Assembly (NCBI GenBank): GCA_937891565.1
Contig: CALAHA010000040.1
Location: 1-7,805 of the forward strand
Reading direction: 5' to 3'
Length of the DNA: 7,805 nt
Source of the DNA: an uncultured Ilumatobacter sp.
GTDB lineage: Bacteria > Actinomycetota > Acidimicrobiia > Acidimicrobiales > Ilumatobacteraceae
Positions 1 to 4,714 of the stretch are shown in pieces (position 1 is the stretch's first letter; each line of letters begins with the position of its first letter). The notes beneath the pieces are model-generated. The model had not been told where the DNA came from, searched no databases, and worked only from the letters and a program-made list of their open reading frames with translations. The position numbers were made by a program, and so were the translations under genes.

Positions 1-2
1 CG

Positions 3-107
3 TACCGTGTCGCACGGGGAACCCATCCACAGTCGGCGCTTGCAACAGCGACGCCAACACCAGTTCCGATGGCGTCAAGCGATGCTGCGGAGGAAGTCCA
101 GGCATGA
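3..107 (+). CDS. Possible C-terminal tail of an upstream gene (partial)
   Basis: The frame starting at base 3 is open from the window edge to a TGA at 105-107, which overlaps the ATG of the next gene as ATGA, a common arrangement for coupled genes. It would encode the last 34 residues of a protein ending in a Thr/Pro/Ala-rich stretch followed by DAAEEVQA, with no recognisable domain. Third-position GC in this frame is lower than in the neighbouring genes. The frame continuous with the GNAT gene looks at least as gene-like, so this may instead be non-coding leader. In related loci an M20 amidohydrolase can lie beside a GNAT/racemase pair, but nothing visible here identifies one. Confidence 0.33.
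   Translation, partial: YRVARGTHPQSALATATPTPVPMASSDAAEEVQA
89..95 (+). promoter_or_regulatory. Shine-Dalgarno site of the GNAT gene
   Basis: GGAGGAA lies 8 bases before the ATG at 104. It is one of only two strong ribosome-binding sites in the window and supports 104 as the start, rather than an upstream extension of the same open frame. Confidence 0.7.
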
Positions 108-904
108 GCACCATCGATACTGCGAACGGCGAAACGCCCGCTGCCGGCACGGAACCGTCATCGCCACCGTCCACGATTCAGATCCGGGAGCTGACTGTCG
201 CCGACGAGATGGTCGTACTGGGCGATGTGTTCCAACAGGTGTGGGGTTCTGCAACCGAGATCGTCCGCCTTGAGATGCTGATGGCGATCTCTCACGCCGG
301 CGGCTACGTGGTTGGAGCGTTCGACATGAGCCGCGGTCACGACGACCGCGGCGAGATCCTTGGCGCCTCCGTCGGCGTACTCGCCGTCCACCAAGGCCAG
401 CCGGCGCTGCACAGCCATGTCACCGGCATTTTGGCCGGGGCTCGCAGCACGGGCCTTGGCCGGGCAATGAAGCTCCATCAGCAGCAATGGGCGCTCGAGC
501 GCGGAATCGAATGGATTGTCTGGACCTTTGACCCGCTCGTCCAGCGCAACGCCTGGTTCAACATTGCGATCCTCGGAGCCGAGGTGCACGAGTACCTGCC
601 CCACTTCTACGGAACAATGACCGATGCAATCAACACCGGCGACGACTCCGACCGTCTCTTGATGGCGTGGTCGACCGCGACCGATCCCGACGCCGCTCCC
701 CGTGACGGCGCTGCGTATCTTGGCCAGCCTGGCGTCACGCTGATCTCGACGCCGGACGACATCGTGACGCTGCGCCGGACTGACCCGAATGAGGTCGCTC
801 GATGGCGCGGCTCCACACGAACAACATTGACCGAGGCACTCGCGTCTGGTTCGCATATCGTCGGTTTCACGCGTGACGGCGATTACGTGGTGCGCAATGA
901 GTAA
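104..904 (+). CDS. GNAT-family N-acyltransferase, COG3375 type
   Basis: Predicted cytoplasmic 266-residue acyltransferase. About 25 low-complexity residues come first, then the GNAT core begins near IQIREL (26-30). The acyl-CoA pyrophosphate-binding signature is visible as RSTGLGR (114-120), preceded by the strand HSHVTGIL (103-110). The block WTFDPLVQRNAWFN (140-153), followed by EYLPHFYG (163-170), is typical of the COG3375 group of predicted GNAT enzymes. Members of this group are often encoded beside N-succinylamino acid racemases. In Geobacillus such a neighbour was reported to be a succinyl-CoA:D-amino acid N-succinyltransferase. The same adjacency here suggests this enzyme makes the N-succinyl amino acid used by the next gene product. 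Its stop overlaps the start of that gene by 8 bases, so the two are probably translated together. Family assignment is firm; acyl donor and acceptor are inferred. Confidence 0.85.
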   Translation: MSTIDTANGETPAAGTEPSSPPSTIQIRELTVADEMVVLGDVFQQVWGSATEIVRLEMLMAISHAGGYVVGAFDMSRGHDDRGEILGASVGVLAVHQGQPALHSHVTGILAGARSTGLGRAMKLHQQQWALERGIEWIVWTFDPLVQRNAWFNIAILGAEVHEYLPHFYGTMTDAINTGDDSDRLLMAWSTATDPDAAPRDGAAYLGQPGVTLISTPDDIVTLRRTDPNEVARWRGSTRTTLTEALASGSHIVGFTRDGDYVVRNE

Positions 905-2033
905 CGCACCGACCTTCACTCTCGGAGCCATCGAGCTCCGCCGAATCGCGCTCGCCCTCGTTGCGCCGTTCCGTACCAGTTTTGGCGTCGAGACCGACCG
1001 CGACATCCTTCTGGTACGTGTCGAGTTGATCGGCAGCGATGGCGCCACGGCTGAGGGCTGGGGCGAGTGTGTTGCACTTGCTGAGCCGACCTACTCGCCC
1101 GAGTACGTCGACGGAGCTCAACACGTGATGCTCTCGCACCTCATTCCAGCGGTGCGCAACGCCGGCCCGATCGATGCTGCTGGAGCGACCCGAGCAATGG
1201 CGCATTTCCACGGCCATCCAATGGCGAAGGGCGCCATCGAGATGGCGATCCTCGATGCCCAACTGCGGTCGACGGGCACCTCTTTTGCCGACTTCGTCGG
1301 TGCAACCAGGCTGACGGTTCCGAGTGGCGTCAGCGTCGGCATTCACGACACGGTCGACTCGTTGTTGACAACGGTCCAGGGCTACGTCGACGACGGCTAC
1401 GTCCGTATCAAGCTGAAGATTGAGCCCGGCTCCGACATCGAACACGTCGCTGCGGTTCGTGAACTCATCGGCCCCGACATGCCGCTGCAAGTCGATGCCA
1501 ATACGGCCTATCGACGGACCGACGGTGCGCATCTCGCCCGCCTTGACGCCTATGACCTGCTGCTCATCGAGCAGCCCCTGCCCGAGGCCGACATCATCGG
1601 CCACGCCCAGTTGGCCGCCGAGGTCGAAACGCCGATCTGCCTCGATGAGTCACTTGTTTCGGCTTCAGGAACTGCTGATGCCATTGCATTGGGCGCCTGC
1701 GAGATTGCGAATATCAAGCCCGGGCGGGTCGGGGGCTACCTCGAAGCGGTCCGGATCCACGACCTCTGTGTCAGCGCCAACATCCCGGTGTGGTGCGGCG
1801 GCATGCTCGAGACAGGCATCGGGCGAGCAGCCAATGCTGTCCTTGCATCACTCCCGGGCTTCACACTGCCGGGCGACATCAGCGCCTCGACTCGCTTCTA
1901 TGCACAAGACATCGTGACCGACCCAATCACCATCCACGACGGCCACGTCACGGTCCCTCGATCAGCCGGCCTCGGGTTCGACATCGATCAGCCGTTCCTC
2001 GACCAAACCACCACGGCCACTATCTCCGCCTGA
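897..2033 (+). CDS. menC: N-succinylamino acid racemase / o-succinylbenzoate synthase
   Basis: Enolase-superfamily enzyme of 378 residues, muconate-lactonizing subgroup. The superfamily abstracts the alpha proton of a carboxylate; members of this family racemise N-succinyl amino acids, dehydrate SHCHC to o-succinylbenzoate for menaquinone, or do both. All catalytic positions are present: KLK (172-174) with K174 as one base, metal ligands D200 (VDAN), E225 (IEQP) and D250 (LDES), and K274 (IKPGRVGG) as the opposite base. The spacings 26, 25, 25 and 24 match what I recall for the Amycolatopsis racemase. The C-terminal block GGMLETGIGRA (301-311) and LPGDISAS (324-331) is characteristic of the NSAR/OSBS subfamily. 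I chose ATG at 897, which overlaps the GNAT stop, over a GTG at 873; residues from MSNAP match the family's usual length. The GNAT neighbour favours the racemase role. No other men gene is visible, so the symbol marks the family and not a proven menaquinone function. Confidence 0.9.
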   Translation: MSNAPTFTLGAIELRRIALALVAPFRTSFGVETDRDILLVRVELIGSDGATAEGWGECVALAEPTYSPEYVDGAQHVMLSHLIPAVRNAGPIDAAGATRAMAHFHGHPMAKGAIEMAILDAQLRSTGTSFADFVGATRLTVPSGVSVGIHDTVDSLLTTVQGYVDDGYVRIKLKIEPGSDIEHVAAVRELIGPDMPLQVDANTAYRRTDGAHLARLDAYDLLLIEQPLPEADIIGHAQLAAEVETPICLDESLVSASGTADAIALGACEIANIKPGRVGGYLEAVRIHDLCVSANIPVWCGGMLETGIGRAANAVLASLPGFTLPGDISASTRFYAQDIVTDPITIHDGHVTVPRSAGLGFDIDQPFLDQTTTATISA

Positions 2034-2048
2034 GCCGTCCTCGCTCGA

Positions 2049-3080
2049 TCAGCAGTCGTCAAAGAAATAGTCAGCGTTCCAACGCCCGAGCGCCTCGGCG
2101 CGTTCACGCACTTCGCGGAACTCCGGGTACTGGTCGAAAAAGGCCAGCTTCTCGTCGAGCGCTGTGCTGACATTGACGTCGAACACGTAGGCCGCAAACA
2201 CCTCAGCGATGTCTTCTTCAGGATTGCTCGCGCCATAGGGGCCGGTGTACGGAGCGTCGGTCACACATCGCGCTTCGCCTGCTTCTTCGTTGACACCGCC
2301 GTCCGCAGCGATGGTGGCCAGTGCCTCCGCGTCCCAAAATTGCTGGATCCATTGCCACGTGTAGGCGCTTTCGCGGAGGCAACCGGCTCCGTTGTAATAC
2401 GTCGTGCACTCTTCAACGGAAATGGAAATGTCGAGTTGGGTCCGAGGAACCTGGGTGAACACGTGGGTCAGCTCATGTTGCATGGTCAGGGCGAGTTCGT
2501 TGGGATCTTCAGCACCGGCCTGAATGTCAATGGCCATGAGAAAGAAATCAGCATCTTCGTCGAGCGTGGTGACGAACGCAAGCGTGTCGCACGTATCACA
2601 CCCTTCAAAACCTGCCAGGAGCGAAATATCGCTCAGCAGTGCAGCCGGCGTCACGTCGGCCATGGCGGTCCAGGCTGCTTCGAGGCGAGGGTCGGCATCA
2701 CCTGAGCAAGGCGGCTGCACCTGACCCTTCACGACGAAGTGCATGGCAATGACCACGCCGCTGTCTTCGACGTCGGCCGGGTCACAGAACCCGTTCGCCA
2801 GAAGTTCATCGAGGATTGCCTGCGCGTCGTCATCGAGTTCGTCCGGGCCAGCTGCTGCAGAGTCGGCAGCCGACATGGGCGGTTCGCCGGCCGGCCCCTC
2901 GTCGGACCCGCCTGGATTGGGATCCCCGAGTTCAGTGTTGATTTCAGCGTCATCGATCAGTTCCGCTTCGATTTCGGTGCCACCCGGAGCAGCCTCGGAA
3001 ACAACGTCAGCGGTACCAGCCGAGCAGCTCGACGCAACCAGCGTCGCTGCAACCATGACCAAAATCACTCGTCGCTTCAT
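2049..3080 (-). CDS. Lipoprotein with HEXXH zinc-metallopeptidase signature
   Basis: A 343-residue exported protein. The N-terminus MKRRVILVMVAATLVASSC is a lipoprotein signal peptide: basic start, hydrophobic core and lipobox-like ASSC with C19 as the lipidation site. Residues 25-90 are a low-complexity linker rich in Asp, Glu, Gly and Ala. The catalytic region carries HELTH (202-206), an HEXXH zinc motif with E203 as the likely general base. A downstream PEEDIAE (287-293) resembles the E-D-x-A-E segment that supplies the third zinc ligand (E293) in several gluzincin-like peptidases. Eight cysteines besides C19 (99, 125, 161, 164, 225, 234, 272, 343) suggest disulfides, consistent with an extracytoplasmic location. 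No specific family name is claimed and substrates are unknown. The gene stands alone, convergent with the racemase gene (15-base gap) and divergent from the SCP2 gene. ATG at 3080 was chosen because it gives the signal peptide; the open frame upstream is not gene-like. Confidence 0.85.
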   Translation of the reverse strand: MKRRVILVMVAATLVASSCSAGTADVVSEAAPGGTEIEAELIDDAEINTELGDPNPGGSDEGPAGEPPMSAADSAAAGPDELDDDAQAILDELLANGFCDPADVEDSGVVIAMHFVVKGQVQPPCSGDADPRLEAAWTAMADVTPAALLSDISLLAGFEGCDTCDTLAFVTTLDEDADFFLMAIDIQAGAEDPNELALTMQHELTHVFTQVPRTQLDISISVEECTTYYNGAGCLRESAYTWQWIQQFWDAEALATIAADGGVNEEAGEARCVTDAPYTGPYGASNPEEDIAEVFAAYVFDVNVSTALDEKLAFFDQYPEFREVRERAEALGRWNADYFFDDC

Positions 3081-3086
3081 TGCCGA

Positions 3087-3092
3087 ATTATG
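3087..3092 (-). promoter_or_regulatory. -10 element of the lipoprotein gene
   Basis: Read on the minus strand this is CATAAT, one base from the TATAAT consensus. Only 6 bases separate it from the ATG, so transcription would begin at or next to the start codon. There is no Shine-Dalgarno sequence. The -35 position (GCGGGA at 17-base spacing) does not match the consensus. Confidence 0.5.
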
Positions 3093-3102
3093 ACGCGCTC
3101 GA

Positions 3103-3136
3103 ACCTTCGTCCCGCGTTTCTCCCGGCGGCGAAGGT
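3103..3136. repeat. Inverted repeat in the lipoprotein/SCP2 divergent promoter
   Basis: ACCTTCG (3103-3109) and its exact reverse complement CGAAGGT (3130-3136) flank a 20-base spacer. The arms lie between the two opposed -10 candidates, with centres 27 bases apart. This is a plausible operator for a dimeric regulator acting on both genes. A 7-base perfect match can arise by chance at this GC content. Confidence 0.3.
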
Positions 3137-3142
3137 CACAGG

Positions 3143-3148
3143 TATCGT
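3143..3148 (+). promoter_or_regulatory. Possible -10 element of the SCP2 gene
   Basis: TATCGT ends 7 bases before the chosen ATG at 3156. This fits a leaderless transcript, and no Shine-Dalgarno sequence is present. The hexamer is a moderate match and no -35 box is evident. Confidence 0.35.
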
Positions 3149-3155
3149 GCGGTCT

Positions 3156-3581
3156 ATGACCCATGCGTTCTTGAGCGAAGACTGGATGACCGCGGCACGA
3201 TCGATTCGTGAGAAGTACGCCGATGAGGTGCCAGAAGTGAACGTCAGCATCCAGATCAATTTGTCGATCATCGAAGTGCCTTTTGGTGACGGCCAGGTTG
3301 ATGCGTACTTCGATACCTCGACCGGAGCGCTCCAGCTTGAGCTCGGCGCACTCGACGAGCCCGACGCCACCATCAGCACCGACTACGCCACCGCTCAGGC
3401 GCTGTTCGTCGAGCAGAATCAGACCGTTGCGATGCAAGCCTTCATGTCAGGCAAAATCAAAGTCCAGGGCGACATGATGAAGATGATGGCGATGCAAACC
3501 GCGATTCCAGCGAACGACTTCACCGAGAAAATCACTCAAGAAATCGCCAACATCACCGAGCCAGCGCCCACAGCCGAATAG
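3156..3581 (+). CDS. SCP2 sterol-binding domain protein
   Basis: Small cytoplasmic protein of 141 residues consisting of a single SCP2-like domain, the usual size for stand-alone bacterial members. This fold encloses a hydrophobic tunnel that binds sterols, fatty acids or acyl-CoAs. Supporting segments are the amphipathic N-terminal helix, the strands around VSIQINLSI (30-38), PDATISTDYATAQALF (69-84), and the signature MSGKIKVQGDMMKMM (97-111), which matches the family pattern of a Gly-Lys-aliphatic-Lys turn followed by Gly-Asp. The Met-rich run after GD would line the binding tunnel. The open frame extends far upstream, but MTHAFLSEDW is taken as the start because the upstream part overlaps the opposite gene and its promoter. 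The ligand is unknown. It converges with a hydroxyacyl-CoA dehydrogenase-like gene, which suggests lipid metabolism but is not proof. Confidence 0.8.
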   Translation: MTHAFLSEDWMTAARSIREKYADEVPEVNVSIQINLSIIEVPFGDGQVDAYFDTSTGALQLELGALDEPDATISTDYATAQALFVEQNQTVAMQAFMSGKIKVQGDMMKMMAMQTAIPANDFTEKITQEIANITEPAPTAE

Positions 3582-3626
3582 CCGTCGTCGCCGAAATCCG
3601 CTGTCAGTCCATATCGGCAACGACGG
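3582..3626. terminator. Hairpin between convergent SCP2 and SDR genes
   Basis: Bases 3582-3597 pair with 3611-3626 in 14 of 16 positions, the mismatches being 3589/3619 and 3595/3613, around a 13-base loop. It begins directly after the SCP2 stop, and its far arm lies inside the last codons of the dehydrogenase gene. The near-symmetry could stop transcription from both sides. There is no U-tract, so it is not a classical intrinsic terminator. GC-rich hairpins without U-tracts are common at actinobacterial gene ends. Confidence 0.5.
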
Positions 3627-4503
3627 GCGGCCTCTGCGCCATCGGTGCCATCGTGTCGGCCAACTCCTCGACGGTCCAGGCGCCAGACTTTTCAATGCGG
3701 TCAGCCATCTCCCAGGATTTCACACGCTTCACCACTCCGCCCTTCACGTAGAAGGTCTCGCCGGTGAACGGACAGCCTTGCGTACTCAAGTAGGCCACCA
3801 GCGGCGAGACGTTCGCCGGGTCCCAGTTGTCAAAGCCAGCGTCCGGTGCCGCCATGATGTCTTCGAGGCCCGGTGTCGCCAACGTCAGGCGAGTCCGTGC
3901 ACCCGGCGCAATGCAGTTGCTGACCACGTTGTAGCGCTGCAGTTCTTTGGCAGCGATCTGGCTCATCGTGGCAATTCCGGACTTGGCAGCGCCGTAGTTG
4001 GCCTGGCCAGGGTTGGAGAACAACCCGGACGTGCTCGAAGTGTGGACCAGGTTGCGACGCTTAGCGCGCCCGGCCTTGTGCTCGTCGCGCCAATAGGCAG
4101 CGGCGTGGCGGGTCGGCGCAAAGTGACCTTTGAGGTGGACCGCAATCACGGAGTCCCACTCCTCTTCGGTCATGTTGGCCAGCGTGCGGTCACGCAAGAT
4201 GCCAGCGTTGTTGACAACAACATCGAGATCGCCGAAGACTTCGATTGCGGTTGCAACCATCTGCTCGGCACCCGACCAGCTCGACACATCATCGGTGTTC
4301 GCAATCGCTTGACCACCACGTGCGCGGACCTCGGCTGCAACTTCCTCGGCAGGTGTGGTGTCACCGCCGGACCCGTCGTTCGCTCCACCGTGATCATTGA
4401 CGATGACGTGGGCCCCCTCTTGGGCGAAAAACAGCGCGTGCTCCCGGCCGATCCCACGACCAGCGCCAGTAACGATCACTACACGTCCGTCGAGCGAAGC
4501 CAT
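3604..4503 (-). CDS. SDR dehydrogenase, 3-hydroxyacyl-CoA type
   Basis: Classical short-chain dehydrogenase of 299 residues, predicted cytoplasmic. The NAD(P)-binding motif is TGAGRGIG (12-19). The structural NNAG motif is at 98-101. The catalytic Ser-Tyr-Lys is S157 (in HTSSTSG), Y170 and K174 (YGAAK), with N111-region spacing normal. The segment VNDHGGANDGSG (35-46) and the roughly 45-residue C-terminal extension with SWEMADRIEKSGAWTVEEL resemble the SDR domain of multifunctional enzyme 2 and related actinobacterial (3R)-hydroxyacyl-CoA dehydrogenases more than FabG, which ends earlier. Likely reaction: NAD-dependent oxidation of a 3-hydroxyacyl-CoA in fatty-acid or sterol side-chain beta-oxidation. 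The exact substrate is inferred. The start at 4503 has a clear Shine-Dalgarno and places TGAGRGIG at the normal distance; an in-frame ATG about 10 codons upstream is less likely. Confidence 0.88.
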   Translation of the reverse strand: MASLDGRVVIVTGAGRGIGREHALFFAQEGAHVIVNDHGGANDGSGGDTTPAEEVAAEVRARGGQAIANTDDVSSWSGAEQMVATAIEVFGDLDVVVNNAGILRDRTLANMTEEEWDSVIAVHLKGHFAPTRHAAAYWRDEHKAGRAKRRNLVHTSSTSGLFSNPGQANYGAAKSGIATMSQIAAKELQRYNVVSNCIAPGARTRLTLATPGLEDIMAAPDAGFDNWDPANVSPLVAYLSTQGCPFTGETFYVKGGVVKRVKSWEMADRIEKSGAWTVEELADTMAPMAQRPPVVADMD

Positions 4504-4506
4504 TGA

Positions 4507-4513
4507 TTCTCCC
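4507..4513 (-). promoter_or_regulatory. Shine-Dalgarno site of the SDR gene
   Basis: GGGAGAA on the minus strand, with GGGAG 5 bases before the ATG at 4503. It selects this start over the upstream in-frame ATG and contrasts with the other minus-strand genes here, which lack such a site. Confidence 0.65.
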
Positions 4514-4554
4514 ACTGTCATTCGGCCCGGCACCAACGCCGGACAACACGAGCG

Positions 4555-4560
4555 AATCTA
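4555..4560 (-). promoter_or_regulatory. Possible -10 element of the SDR gene
   Basis: TAGATT on the minus strand, the same hexamer found before the PASTA kinase-like gene. It would give a leader of roughly 45 bases containing the Shine-Dalgarno. No good -35 match is seen. It suggests the SDR gene has its own promoter and need not depend on readthrough from the kinase-like gene 211 bases upstream. Confidence 0.3.
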
Positions 4561-4655
4561 GTGATTCCAGCCCGAATGAAACGAAACGGCACCGCTCAAT
4601 GAATCGATCTCGACCCGGCAGGTCATCACGACGTCTCAGCAAGAAAACGTCCGAG

Positions 4656-4685
4656 AGATCGTCGAAGATCGTTGAAGATCGTTGC
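4656..4685. repeat. Three 10-bp tandem repeats in the kinase-SDR intergenic region
   Basis: Three direct copies on the plus strand: AGATCGTCGA, AGATCGTTGA and AGATCGTTGC. The 10-base period puts each copy on the same face of the helix. They lie just after the stop of the kinase-like gene and about 95 bases before the candidate SDR -10 element. The rest of 4504-4714 holds no credible ORF, RNA gene or strong terminator. Confidence 0.6.
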
Positions 4686-4714
4686 TCTCCAGCGCACAAC
4701 CGTTTCTGCTCGGA

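Noticed and set aside
158..1048. Long open frame on the minus strand across the GNAT gene
   Set aside because: It is antisense to a recognisable GNAT enzyme, shows no domain, and runs into the racemase gene. It is a GC-driven shadow.
867..1604. Minus-strand open frame inside the racemase gene
   Set aside because: The plus strand carries a complete enolase-superfamily active site here; the antisense protein has no recognisable features.
2026..2056. Hairpin between the convergent racemase and lipoprotein genes
   Set aside because: Two 3-base pairings split by a 4-base bulge; not stable enough to call a terminator.
2739..3155. N-terminal extension of the SCP2 gene
   Set aside because: It overlaps the lipoprotein gene on the other strand, has no SCP2-like or other domain, and the protein already has normal family length from 3156.
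3081..3437. N-terminal extension of the lipoprotein gene
   Set aside because: The frame is open upstream, but it is antisense to the SCP2 coding region and would bury the signal peptide and the -10 element.
4681..4711. Possible terminator after the kinase-like gene
   Set aside because: Only a 4-5 base stem (GTTGT with GCAAC) and no U-tract; too weak to list.
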